Positions 34,735 to 46,599 of a stretch of DNA of 64,000 nt are shown here, piece by piece. The notes beneath the pieces were generated by a model. It was not told the origin of the DNA and did no database searches. It saw only the letters and a list, made by a program, of their open reading frames with translations. Position numbers and translations under genes: made by a program. The stretch is from positions 4,131,265-4,195,264 of the forward strand of contig NC_081556.1 in assembly GCF_963082655.1 (NCBI RefSeq), written 5' to 3'. The stretch comes from Stomoxys calcitrans (lineage: Eukaryota; Arthropoda; Insecta; Diptera; Muscidae). Position 1 is the first letter of the stretch; the number at the start of each line of letters is the position of its first letter.

Positions 34735-36200
34735 AAATTTTCTCTAAAACTCAAAATTTTATCAAACTTTGGTTTTTATAGAAAAATTTATTTATTTATT
34801 ATTAATAAATTTATTTATTTATTATTATATTTTCTTTATTTTTGTAGAAAAATTTGTTTTTATAGAAAAAAAAAATTTGTTATAGAAAATTTTGTTTTTA
34901 TAAAATATTTTGCGAAAATTTTGTTTCAAATTTGAAAAAATTTTGTGAAAATTTGGTTTTTATGAAAAATTTTGTCAAAATTATATTTGTATAGAAAATT
35001 TTGTCAAAATTTTGGTTTTATAAAAAATTTTGCCAAAATTTGGTTTTTATAGAAAATTTTGTCAAATTATATTTCTATAGAAAATTTTGTCAAAATTTTG
35101 CTTTTTATCGAAAATTTTGTCAAAATTTTTTTAGAAAATTTTATTTCTATAGAAAATTTTGTCAAAATTTTTTATTTTTAGAAAATGTCAAAATTTTTTA
35201 AAGAAAATTTTCTCAAAATTTTGTTTTTGTAGAAATTTGTATCAAAATTTTCTTTTTATCGAAAATTTTCTCAAAATTTTGATTTTATAGAAATATTTGT
35301 TAAAATTTTATTTTTGTATAAAATTTTGTCAAAATTTTGTGTTTATAGAAAATTTAGAAAAAAATTTGTTTTTATACAAAATTTTGACAAAATTTTGTTT
35401 TTATAGAAAATTTTGTTCTTATGCGAAGTTTTGCCAAAATTTGGTTTTCATAAAAAATTTTTTCAAAATTTTGTTTTTATAAAAAATTTTGTTTTTATAG
35501 ATAAATTTGTTAAAATTTTGTTTTTTTTTTTTTTGAAAATTTTTTCGAAATTTTGTTTTTATACAAAATTTTGTCAAAAAAATATTTTATAGAAAATTTA
35601 ATCAAAATTTTGTTTTGAAAGAAAATTTGGTCAAAATTTTGTTTTTATGGAAAATTTTTTCAAAATTTTGTTTTTATGAAAAAGTTTTTCAAACTTTTAT
35701 TTCCAAAGAAAATTTTTTTAAATATTTTTGTCAGTTTTTTTCCAAGATTTTATTTCTTTAGAAAATTTTGTCTAAATTTTATTTTTATAGAAATTTTGAC
35801 AAAATTTATTTCCTCAGAAAATTTTGAAAAAATTTTATTTATTAGAACATGTCGATTTTTTTTAGAAAATGTGCTTAACTTGTGTTTTTAAAAAATTTCT
35901 ATAATTTAATATTTATAGAAATTTTGTCTAAGTATTATTTTTATAGAATATTTTTGCCGAAACTTAATTTTTGTAGAAAATTTTTTCAACATTATTTTAA
36001 CAAAAAATTGCTCTAATTTTTTTTTATCAGAAATTTGGTCGAAAATTTTATTTTGACAAAAAATGTTGCTTGGATTCCATTTTATCAGAAATTTTTTCAA
36101 AATTTTAGTTCAATGCAAAATTTGACCAAAATTAAATTTTTGTAGAAAATATTGTCAAAATTTGTTCCCATACAAATTTAGCAAAATTTTATATCTACAG
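34735..36200. repeat. Decayed 29-bp-type array, long
   Basis: About fifty degenerate units on the pattern TTTTTATAGAAAATTTTGTC-AAAATTTTG start some 280 bases after exon 2b. Lys/Phe-rich frames within it are artefacts. Confidence 0.85.
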
Positions 36201-38840
36201 AAACTCCTTTTTCAAAAATGTCCAACGATTACACTGATGGTATAGACATTACTTAAAATTTTGGCTTGCAACTTGTCAAACTTTCATAGACTGTCCCGCC
36301 TAATATGCATAAGCTCGTCAAAAAGTTAGTGTTAAATTGCTTCTACCAAAAATACGAAGCTCACGTACCCACCTTAATCATTGTGAGTGGTGGTGGTGGT
36401 GTTAGTGAGGAGATTTGAGTATTCATCAGGCCTAACCATTTACTAGTTGTTCTTTGGTCTCTGCTGCTCTGTTTTAATACTCATCACCAGACACAGACTC
36501 ATTGAGAATACTACACGTTGATGATGTTAACACACACACACACACACACATCTACTTCGCACACCTACAGTGATTTTGTTTTTAATTTGAATGTTTGCCT
36601 CTTGTTACGTTCTTGTGTTTTGTTTTTGTTTTGGTTTCTTTACGTTTGTTACTTTCGTTTTGGTTCGTGTGTTGGTTGATATTAGCATTGATGCTGATGA
36701 TGATGTAGTGACGGTACTTTCATTGTGTTTTATAGTTGGTATGAGTTTTAATGCGTTACTCAGTTTTTACGGTGTTATAAAAAAAAGTTGCAAGAAGAAT
36801 AGGTTCAGTGGTGAGCTCCAACCGACGTCATTTTTGCGTGACGTTGGTGAATTGTATTCACCGAAATGCACACAACATACAAGTAGGCGTTAGTGGGAGG
36901 AAATAAGGCACAGTGGTCTAAATTAAAAAAAAATCATTCAATTTTTTTTTATTACAAAAAAAGTTTTTAAACTTGATAAAATAAAAAAAATTTCAACAAT
37001 ATGATTTTAAAAAATTTTATAACAGTTTAGTTTCTTTATAAAATATCACATAATATTTAATTTTTTTTAACATTTTTTTTCAAAACGTTATGGAATTTAG
37101 ATTTTTTTATAAAATATTGTGTTAAGATTTAATTTTCATGTGAATTTCAGTGAAATTTTCATTCCTTAAAATGTAACCCGTAATGACCTAATGTTGCCAT
37201 AACGCAACTTAATATTTTTGATGAGTTTTTCCAGCTTTTTAACCATAAAATTAAAACGGTTTGACATTAAGAAGTAAGACTGCATGTTTTTAAAACATGA
37301 TACATGTGTCTTTCAAACAAGCGGTTAATTGACATGCTTGGAATCGTGTAAATGTCTCATAAATAAGTCATAAAAAATCGTTTATAAAGAAATTTTCTAA
37401 AAAGTTTCAGGGTTATGCGGTTTAATTTGCACAAAATGTTTATGGAATTTTGAATTTCATAGATAATCTTCGCAAAAATGTGGTTATCAAAAAAAAAATG
37501 TATGTTTTTAGCCACTTTAATAAAAATTCAATTAAAAAATTAAATTTACAAATTTTTTTTTAATTTAAAAAAAAATAAAATTTTGCTAAATTTATTATCA
37601 ATCGCAGGTTGATTTTCATAGAAAACTAAATTTTTATAAGATCTTTCACCAATATTTTTTCTCAATTTTTATTGAAAATATATATTTGATATTGTGCATT
37701 AAGACCACTGTGCCGCATTGCTTACTATTCAAATTAGCACACGATTTGTCCATAAGGATTTTGTGGTCATTGTCAAAACACAGCATCAGGTCATAAGAGT
37801 AGGCAGACACATTACAATTATCATTAGCATCATTATCGTACATGTCCACATTCACGACCATATATTCATTCACGTCCTTGAGCTCATCATCATCATCATG
37901 GCAATCGTTATAATTCATATTTAGATGGTAATTTGTGTTACGTTAATTTTTAAATACGTGTGTGTGTGAGTGTGACTGTATGCTTGTGCGAACGAACAGT
38001 ATGAGAGATAAGTGTAAGGTGTGAGAAAACCAATGAGTGTTGGAGATTGTAGTTGTTAAGCTGTGTGTTGTGGTGTTTCATTTGTGAAACTTGTTGTTGT
38101 TGTTTTTTTCTGTTGAGGATGTGGTTAGTTGGTGTTGGTTTGTTGTTTATGTTAAAGTTAACCTGTGTAAGAGCGTATGTGTGCTTGTATTATAGTTGAT
38201 GTTGTATTATCGTTGCGTTGTGTTTGTGTATTAATGATGTATTCCCACCTACCGCCAACACCACACACTGTGGTGTTTCTCTTTACTACAAACGTAAGTT
38301 CATGTAAGAGTGTGTTTATAAGAATACGACTGACAAAGCGGTTGGTCACGCAATATATATATTGTTTTTTTTTTTTTTGAAAAAATGATTAAAATTACAC
38401 AGAAATTAACGTATATTAGAGAAGTGCCCAGCGAGGCCATATAACCAGTACACATAGTAACCAATTTGCATAAAGTGTAACCACATGAGCGTAAAACCTT
38501 AATAGGATGGTCAACACAAATGTGAAATAACATTTCCATTATAGAGTCAATGGAAACTTAATTGAATACCTGTCTGTTTGGTTGTCTGCTGGGCTTAAGA
38601 TAAGCAGCCAAAGAAACAATAATAAAATAATACATTTTTTAAACTGTGGTTCAAGCTCTAATAGATGGAATGAGAATTTAAATGAAAAAAGACAGAAGCG
38701 TTAAATATTTGGAGTTTTATGAATATTCGTTTTGAAGAACCAGAAGTATACAGATTTAAAGGAAAAGGAATACAGTGCTCCAACATGTTGTTTCTGTAAC
38801 AATTTTTTTCAAATGGGAAGCTATGCCGAAATCTTTTTTT
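36201..38840 (+). other. Intron with simple repeats
   Basis: (CA)n at about 36530-36550, (ATC)n-like stretch at about 37880-37905, GT-rich tracts near 37960 and T-rich DNA. The 100-aa frame at 36591-36893 is hydrophobic but resembles no family I know. No gene called. Confidence 0.5.
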
Positions 38841-39062
38841 CTATAATAACATTTCTCTGTAAAATTTTGTACAAATTTCGATAGAACTATATTTATTTAT
38901 TATTCATTTTTGTCATATATTTATGCCAAAAAATTTTAATAAATTTTTTTCAAGAAAATGCAGTTAAAATTTAGTTCCAATGGAAATTTTGTTCAAACCG
39001 TATTTCATGGAATTCTGTGAATTTTTAAAGCAAATTTGTCAAGTTTGTATTTCTAGAAACAG
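38841..39062. repeat. Very decayed 29-bp-type sequence
   Basis: TCTGTAAAATTTTGTACAAA, AATGGAAATTTTGTTCAAA and similar pieces recall the array unit but with irregular spacing. Confidence 0.4.
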
Positions 39063-39182
39063 CATTGCGTTAAACCTATTCAAGTTTATATAAAGTTACA
39101 TATTCTTGGAGCGTTCTTTGGTTACATGTCACTAGAGATATACTCACAGATTCCATTCCCCCATGCATTTCATAAATAATGT

Positions 39183-40790
39183 AAGTTAGGTTAGCTTCGG
39201 TTTAAGTGGTAGTCATCAGACTGACTTAGACGTATTCGTCCATTTTGATACCACAGGAACAGAAGAAGGAAGATGCCTTCTAATTCCTACCGTTGAACCA
39301 TCAAGATAGCTTTAAAAAGCCCAACAACTTGCGAAAGTTCACATCCGCTAAATCAGACAGGTTCTCAAAGAAATGAGAACCTAAAATGGAACTCATTCCG
39401 ACTGTTGGTGCGGGACACACACACAGAAGGTGTTCTAAAGTCTCTTCTTCTTCAATGTCCCCACAGCTTCTGCAAAAGTCGTTGCTGGCAACCTTCAGTC
39501 TGTCAGCATGTTTTCCGATTAAATAGTAACCTGTCATGACGGACACAATGACTGAGACGTCTGTTCTAGCCAATGACAGCAAAGCAGTAGACCTCTTCAA
39601 GTTTAGATGAGGCCACATTGTTTTGGAATTCTCACAGCCCCCTCTTTGTAACCATCTATCATTCGTTGTACATCGGGTCTGGCCCTGAAAACTTAGCTTA
39701 CATGTCTCTAGAGGCATACCCACAGATTCCAGTATCCCTGGAATGTGAAGGGTAGTTCCTAGTCTCGCAAGCTCGTCTGCTTCACAGTTCCCTGGTACAT
39801 CTCTGTGGCCTGGCACCCAGAACAGGTGAACTGTTCAGCCATCTCGTTGAGAGATCTGCAACAGTCGAGCGCGGTTTTTGTGTTTAGAAATACATTCTCC
39901 AGGGATTTAATGTCTGAAAAGACATTTATGCCAATTGTCGTAATGACATTATATCTTAGCCATTCCACCAATTCCTTAATTGCAAGGATCTCTGCATGAT
40001 ACATACTGCAGTGGTCGGGTAATCTTTTCAATATGACCAGTTCTAGATCTTTAGGGTACACCCTAGAGCCCACCTGGCCGTTTAGTTTGGAACCATCCGT
40101 ATAGCAGTCTATGTTACTTCTGTTACCAGGGATATCGTAGTTCCAATCGGTTCTATCAGGAATAGTGGTACAGTACTTTTTATCAAAAAGCGGCTCAGGA
40201 AGGATGCAATCCCCTCTGCCTAGAACATCGGATATTGTATCAAGGATAAGACAGTGTCCGTAGCCGCCACATGACGAATGAGAAAGCTGGCCGTGGTCGC
40301 TGCAATTTGGGTAGCTACAATGTCACGAGGCATAAGATGTAGCATTAAATTCAGTGCATCAGAATGTGTCGTTCTCAGTGCAGTTGTGATGCACTAGCCA
40401 TCCTTTGTTCAGTTGTTGGACTTTTAAAGCGCCGTCCACCAGATAACAACACCATATTGCATTATAGGTCTGACAACTGCAGTATTTATCCAATGCATGA
40501 CACGCGGTCTAAACCCCCAACTTTTACCAATGGCTCTCTTGCAGGTGTATAGGGCAAGAGTTGCTTTTTTTGACCTCTCCAAAATGTTGGATTTCAAGTT
40601 AAATTTTCTGTCCAGCAAAACACCCAAGTATTTTGCGCTTTCTGTTATTAGAACATTCTCTCCACCCAAGGAGACAGGTTCGACTATAGGCAACTTGTTT
40701 CTCCTGCTGAAAAGAACTACTGTCTTGCACGGATTTATACCTAGGCCACTTTTGGTAGTGCATTTTGTTATGCGGGTAAATTAATGCGGG
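39183..40790 (-). mobile_element. LINE copy c, inverted, RT C-terminus plus RNase H and tail
   Basis: Minus-strand frames, from 5' to 3': 40424-40693 reads AKYLGVLLDRKFNLKSNILE and AVVRPIMQYGVVIWW (RT thumb). 39759-40073 is RNase H with AEILAIKELVEWL and FSDIKSLENVF. 39301-39816 carries PGHRDVPGNCEADELARLG (RNase H end) and EEEETLEHLLCVCP (C-terminal tail). It is the best-preserved member of the family of copies a and b, but is 5' truncated and split by frameshifts. Confidence 0.88.
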
Positions 40791-41034
40791 TAACCGTATA
40801 CCCAGTTCAAGTTCTCCGGAGAAGTCCCAAACCAGCCATTGTCGTTCGGTCTAGAACCACCCACAATGTCTCTGGGCATTTATTATTAATTTTAATCCAG
40901 TTTATCAGATAGTTTCGTCCTCAATGCGGGAATGATGCACAAATAAGCCGTAATTCTAATCTGACTGAGAAATAAATATTTTGGAAATTTTACTTCTTTA
41001 AAAATTTTTTAAATTTATTTTATTTTTCCATTTT

Positions 41035-41860
41035 ATTTCTATAGAAAATTTTGTCAAAATTTTATTTCTATAGAAAATTTTGTCAAAATTTTATTTCTAT
41101 AGAAAATTTTGTCAAAATTTTATTTCTATAGAAAATTTTGTCAAAATTTTATTTCTATAGAAAATTTTGTCAATATTTTATTTCTATAGAAAATTTTGTC
41201 AAAAATTTATTTCTATAGAAAATTTTGTCAAAATTTTATTTATATAGAAAATGTTGTCAAAAATTTATTTCTATAGAAAATTTTGTCAAAATTGTATTTC
41301 TATAGAAAATTTTGTCAAAATTTTATTTCTATAGAAAACTTTGTCAAAATTTTATTTCTATAGAAAATATTGTCAAAATTTTATTTCTATAGAAAATTTT
41401 GTCAAAATTTTATTTCTATAGAAAATTTTGTCAAAATTTTATTTCTATAGAAAATTTTGTCAAAATTTTATTTCTATAGAAAATTTTGTCAAAATTTTAT
41501 TTCTATAGAAAATTTTGTCAAAATTTTATTTCTATAGAAAATTTTGTCAAAATTTTATTTCTATAGAAAATTTTGTCAAAATTTTATTTCTATAGAAAAT
41601 TTTGTCAAAATTTTATTTCTATAGAAAATTTTGTCAAAATTTTATTTCTATAGAAAATTTTGTCAAAATTTTATTTCTATAGAAAATTTTGTACAAATTT
41701 TTATTCTATTGAAAATTTTGTCAACATTTTATTTCCAGAGAAATTTTTGTCAAAATTTTATTTCTATAGAAAATGTTGTCAAAATTTTTATTCTATAGAA
41801 AATTTTGTTAAAAATTTTTTTCTATAGAAATTTTTGTCAAAATTTTATTTCTATAGAAAT
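41035..41860. repeat. Homogeneous 29-bp tandem satellite
   Basis: About 28 units of 29 bp on the consensus TTTCTATAGAAAATTTTGTC + AAAATTTTA. Most units are identical; changes rise at both ends, especially after 41690. Each unit carries dyad symmetry around TTTTGTCAAAA, and CAAAATTTTA...TAGAAAATTTTG adds a second. The array is near-pure head-to-tail and non-coding. Confidence 0.97.
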
Positions 41861-41906
41861 TGCTATTTGTCACTGTAACAAACGAGACAAAGTTGTCCAT
41901 ATGTCC

Positions 41907-41963
41907 ATGGTGGCGTATGAAACCCATGTCATATAAATGTAATAAAGATCATACGCCACCGTG
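41907..41963. repeat. Short hairpin element, CGTATG...CATACG family, copy G (most intact)
   Basis: GGTGGCGTATGA at 41909-41920 and TCATACGCCACC at 41949-41960 are perfect complements around a 28-base loop. It lies 47 bases after the 29-bp satellite. Confidence 0.85.
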
Positions 41964-42014
41964 TACTCAAAACAAGTATAGAACTGAAAAATCTTTAAAT
42001 AATCCTTAATAAGT

Positions 42015-42445
42015 AAAAATAGAGGTGTACTAATTTCACCATTTCGTTTGTAGGAACGCCAAATATTGGTATTTACCCCGATATTTGATATTCATCAGTT
42101 CGCTTGTGGAAGAAATAAAACTTTTGGCTACATAGTTTGCACAAATACCACCTATGAATACATATCGGTTGGGATGGTAAATGGATCAAACTAACACATA
42201 ATTAGATATAGTTCCCATATAAACCGATCATCCGACTTTAAGAACATTAATTGGCCAATATAGCTCCCATATTGGCTTCCAGTAAAACTCCCTTAAGCGC
42301 CTAAATGAGCAAATCTTTTCGCGGTATTACACAAATTTCGCAAATGAACCTCTGCTATGGCCTTCAATTTTAATATTTTTGTCTGTGAACTTGAGAACTA
42401 CGATCCTTGATGGATGGTATCTAAGTTTCGGTTCAGCTGAGCTCT
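42015..42445 (-). mobile_element. R-A family repeat, strongly degenerate
   Basis: Family landmarks survive: CATTTCGTTTGTAGGAAC, TAGTTCCCATATAAACCGAT and TCTAAGTTTCGGTTCAGCTG. Confidence 0.6.
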
Positions 42446-43280
42446 AATGCCTATAAATTTGTTTTTTTTTTTTTATTTTACTTTAAAAAATCTATATTCA
42501 ATACGATCTATTATAGGGGTGTATAAGATTCGGCTTTTGCGAACTTAAACTTTCGTTTCTTTTCATTTTACTTAAAAAAAAAACTCATGTCTTCCATAGA
42601 AATTCAACTTACAAATTCTTTAAATCTCTGCTGGTATGCTTTTCACATAACGAAATTCCCACAGGTAAGTAACTTATGCCATAAGAGCTTTTTTGCACAT
42701 GAGATCTGCATAAGCCCAGTTTAACTGGCTCACTAGAAATGGTTAGACGGTAAGTACTATACTAAGCTCTTTTTGTTTAAACTCATAAACCGAAAAATAA
42801 GAAAAATCTTTCTAATGACACTCACATTATTGTTTGTCAGTTGTTTTTTATTGGAGCAACATAATCGTCAGTTTCAAAGTTTTCAGCGCAAAGGTAGGTT
42901 TTGAGTATTTGTACAACGATTATCCTTTTGTAAGAGTGAACTGTCATCAAAGGCTTACACAACGCCCAAACAATGACAGCAACAGAAGACCAGCCAGTGT
43001 AACAAAGATTTATTTGAAACAAAAAAGCACTTGTGTGATTACGTTCATACATATATATGGGAATAAGTGTGTTGGCGTGTTTTTGTAGATATACGACAAC
43101 ATCTGTGTTTATGTAGTTTTTTTTTTAAGTGAAAACATGAGGAGAAAACAAAAAACATACAAAATTCCTTTACACTCAAAGCGACAGAATAACATGTGTG
43201 ATTTGGGTGGATACAAAAAAAAACTTCCCTGGGATATACATTAGGGAGGGTCGAAACTTGAATTCAAAAAACATTAAATG
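42446..43280 (+). other. Intron with a possible recursive splice site
   Basis: AT-rich non-coding DNA. A CCCACAG|GTAAGT junction lies at 42664/42665 and is listed separately. Confidence 0.5.
42656..42670 (+). promoter_or_regulatory. Candidate recursive (ratchet) splice site
   Basis: TTCCCACAG|GTAAGT joins a 3' splice site to a consensus 5' splice site with no exon between. It is 8.2 kb into the 24-kb intron. The upstream pyrimidine tract is only moderate. Recursive splicing of long introns at such sites is known in Drosophila. Confidence 0.4.
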
Positions 43281-43290
43281 AAAATTGGAG

Positions 43291-43560
43291 GCCACCATGA
43301 CGCAAAGCGTAGCATATGTCCGCATATGATGCCGAATGCCTGGGTTTAAATCCCGGCGTGAACATCAGTGGTGGTTATCCCCTTACTAATGATGGCTACA
43401 TTTGTATGGTATTCTGTCAAATTTAAACTTCTCCACCATGTGGTGTCGGTTTGCGGCATGCCGTTCGGACTAGGCTTAAAAAAAAGGCTCCTTTTCATTG
43501 AGCTTAAACTTTAACCGGACTGCACTCATTGATATGGGATAAGTATCCTCGGTTTGTAAA
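43291..43560 (+). mobile_element. tRNA-derived SINE, copy 4, diverged
   Basis: GGAGGCCACCATGACGCAAA, GGGTTTAAATCCCGGCG, CATGCCGTTCGGACTAGGCT and CATTGAGCTTAAACTTTAAC. More changes than copies 1 and 2, so older. Confidence 0.85.
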
Positions 43561-45154
43561 TGGTATGGTATGTAAGTTTAATAGCTTAGTTCAATTGAAA
43601 ATAAGCTAACAAAACATAAAAGTAAAAAAAACTTCATAGGAAAAAAAAATGATTTACAGTGAATACACTGAACAGCCTTAACTACTAGTTTAATGTCACA
43701 TGCCATAATTTGTGCCTCCTTATCATACGACCCACCCCACTATGCACATGCATATACATATTGTGTTTGGGTCTTTATGTGAGCACCCAAGCAAAACAAA
43801 ACAAAAAAAAAAAAAACACAGCAACAACCCAATCACGAAAACAACCGCAAAACCTGAAGGACAAGTTAGACAATGTTACAGACAATAACTCTTGCCGGCA
43901 CAATGGTGCATAAGCGTTAAAGGCCTTTGTTTTCCGTTATTTTTGTACTTCATATGTACGATAACGTGTTTGGTGCCCACCACTACCACACTGCCAGCAG
44001 CAGTAGCACCAATACCAACACCATTATGAATACTTTAACTCACATGTGGTGATATGTTGCTGTAGTGGTCCTGCCGACTATGCATAGCAACACAAGGATA
44101 ATATAATAAGGATAACAAAGGATGTATGCATACATAAATCCCATCAAAATGTAAATATGAGCACTCATATGGAATATGACTAATACAAATGTATGCAGAC
44201 ATACGGCCCTGCTACAAATGACACAATATCAGCTGAGCAACTACAAGAGAAGACTGAGAGGGAGCTGGAGAGGGAGAGCGAGGAAATTGCGAGAGAAACA
44301 ATGTTATCCATGAAATGGAATTATGAGGGTTGCGAGACTGTGTCACATGCCATAGCCCTTCTTACATTCATACATCCATCCATCCATTCATCCATCAATG
44401 GAAGAATCACATTTGTTACTGCTTAAAATTAAGATATAAGGCAAATACTGCAACCATTCTTTTCCTCCATAAAATTAGGGTTTTGTGAGTTTGATTTGCA
44501 TATCATTCCTTTCAAGTCGTCACTTGGTCTATCTAAGGGTTCTCAAGATAAGCAAGCAAAAATGGCAGCAATCTAAGTTTCAAAGCAGAGGGATAATACA
44601 TCTATGTATTTGTGTGTGCTGTGTGTATTTGCACGATATCAATTACGTTAAGTGCGCCCTAAAAGTGTGGTTTGATAACATTCTTTTTTTGTGCAAATAG
44701 GGAATTTGAAGAATTATAATAAATGACATGTGTATTTCCATTTAGGGCAACAAAAAAACCTTTTAAGAATTTTGGCAGACACGAAAAAAGCAAAATTTTC
44801 TACAGAAATACAATTTTGACACAATTTTCCATAGAAATTCAATTTAGACTAGATATTCTATGAAAATATTTTTTTTTTTTTGTTCTTTGGCTTCCTTTTC
44901 TTTGGTCACAAAATTATTTACTTTTGTTATTGAATTTATTTACAGCTTAGACTAATGGGTTTTATTTTGGTTTTTATTTCAAATAAAAAAGCAAAGAAAC
45001 AAAAATTCTTTAAAGCGTAATATAGTGACCAGGCTACAGAGATAGCGATTTGAGCTTTACCAGTTGCTTCATCACACTGTTATGCCACTAAAAGTTTACA
45101 TGCTTGCACCTAATCATTAAGTAGTAAGCAGTGTAATAGTAGAGTCATGGCTTT
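43561..45154 (+). other. Intron, mostly unremarkable
   Basis: AT-rich DNA. A short decayed 29-bp-type piece (AAAATTTTCTACAGAAATAC) lies at 44790-44870. The 77-aa frame at 44193-44426 shows no domain. Confidence 0.5.
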
Positions 45155-46025
45155 CGAAAGTTCAGACAAATCGGACAAAAATTGAGGCTCGTAAGGGCTC
45201 AAGAAATCAAATCGGGAGATCGGTTTATATGGGAGCTATATCAGGTTATAGACTGATTCGGGCTGTACTTGGCACAGTTGTTGGAAGTCGTAATAGAACA
45301 CCGCATGCAAAATTTCAGCCAAATCGGACAAAATTTGCGACTTGGAAGGGCTTAAGAAGTCAAATCGGGAGATCGATTTATATGGGACCTATATCAGGTT
45401 ATAGACCTATTCGGACCGTATTTGGCACAGTTGTTGGAAGTCATAACAAAACACTACATGCAAAATTTCAGCCAAATCGGAGAAAAATCGCTGCTTCCTG
45501 GAGCTCAAGAAGTCAAATCGGGAGATCGGTTTATATGGGAGCTATATCTATATCTGAATCAGTATGGCCCATTCACAATCCCCAACGACCTTCATCAATA
45601 TTAAGTATCTGTGCAAAATTTGAAGCGGATAGCTTTACGCGTTCGACCGCTATGGTGATTTCGACCGTCTGGATTCGAATCCTGGCGAGACCATCAGAAA
45701 AAATTTTCAGCGGTGGTTTTCCCCTTCTAAAGCTGGCAGCATTTGTGAGGTACTATGCCATGTAAAACTTCTCTCCAAAGAGGTGTCGCACTGCGGCACG
45801 CCGTTCGGACTCGGATATAAAAAGGAGGCCCCTTATCATTGAGCTTAAACTTGAATCGGACTGCACTCATTGGTATATGAGAACTTTACCCCTGTGCCTT
45901 AGGGGGAGTGTTCATGGGCAAAATTTGTATTCGCTGTATGGGGTCTTGAAGAATATTTCGAGGTGCTACAAGCGGAATGACTAGATTAGTGTACGTCCAT
46001 CCTATGGTGGTGGGTATAAAAATCA
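45155..46025 (+). mobile_element. R-A family repeat interrupted by a SINE
   Basis: Three modules with GAGATCGGTTTATATGGGAG and CAGTTGTTGGAAGTC run to about 45660. After the SINE the family end resumes (TATGGGGTCTTGAAGAATAT, CATCCTATGGTGGTGGGTAT). About 70 bases of the family present in other copies, the CAGACGGACGG part, are missing at the junction. Confidence 0.85.
45664..45935 (+). mobile_element. tRNA-derived SINE, copy 5, 5' truncated
   Basis: Starts at the B-box part (GGATTCGAATCCTGGCGAGA) and continues through GGTACTATGCCATGTAAAAC, GCACGCCGTTCGGACTCGG and TTCATGGGCAAAATTTG. Inserted in an R-A copy. Confidence 0.9.
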
Positions 46026-46029
46026 ATTT

Positions 46030-46560
46030 GAAATTATTCACAGATTGTGTAGGTTGGTCTGGAAGGAAACATAGGCTATATAATTTTTTGATATCGGGAA
46101 AGTACTAGCCGAAAATGAAAGTGGACCGATCGGGACAATATGGAACTCGAAGAAAAGGTATTTAGGAGTAGAGTACGAATTTCATATTAAAAATTGGGTC
46201 AAAGTAATTGAGGGCCGCCCCAGACCCCAACCCCAAAAACTCTCCCAAACAGACATATGGGACGCTAACTCCAAAATTCCTCCAAGCAGACAAATTAAAT
46301 CGAATCTGGCATACAAAATCAGGTCGAAGTATAGAGGGTCTCCCCACCCCCCCCCCCCCCCAAAAAAAACGCCCCAAGTAAGCATATTAGCCAATCATGA
46401 GTATATGAGACTCGGTTTGTTTGTTTGTTCCCTATAGACTCAAAAAAGGCAGAACCAATTTTCTCGAAATTTTCACAGATTGTGTGAGTTGGTCTGGAAG
46501 GAAACATAGGCCATATTATTTTTCGATATCAGAAGAGGGGCGCACCTACCCCCTTACCAC
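46030..46560 (+). repeat. Y repeat, two partial units left of a LINE
   Basis: TTCACAGATTGTGT and GGTCTGGAAGGAAACATAGG occur at about 46035-46077 and again at 46470-46513. A C-run of about 16 lies at 46345-46362. Y continues right of the LINE at 48530. Confidence 0.7.
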
Positions 46561-46562
46561 AA

Positions 46563-46594
46563 AAATACCATCCAAAATCAGTTGGATGGTATTT
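46563..46594. repeat. 11-bp perfect hairpin at the LINE/Y junction
   Basis: AAATACCATCC and GGATGGTATTT flank the 10-base loop AAAATCAGTT. It lies just upstream of the first recognisable retroelement coding sequence. Confidence 0.9.
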
Positions 46595-46599
46595 GTTGA

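Noticed and set aside
34660..36100. Lys/Phe/Asn-rich frames
   Set aside because: Products of the decayed 29-bp array, with the same CQNFVFIENF-type words in each unit.
36591..36893. 100-aa hydrophobic frame, possible nested membrane protein gene
   Set aside because: No recognisable family, GT-rich simple-sequence composition, no promoter or polyadenylation context that I can support.
41035..41860. CRISPR array
   Set aside because: Units are contiguous with no distinct spacers, and the window is eukaryotic.
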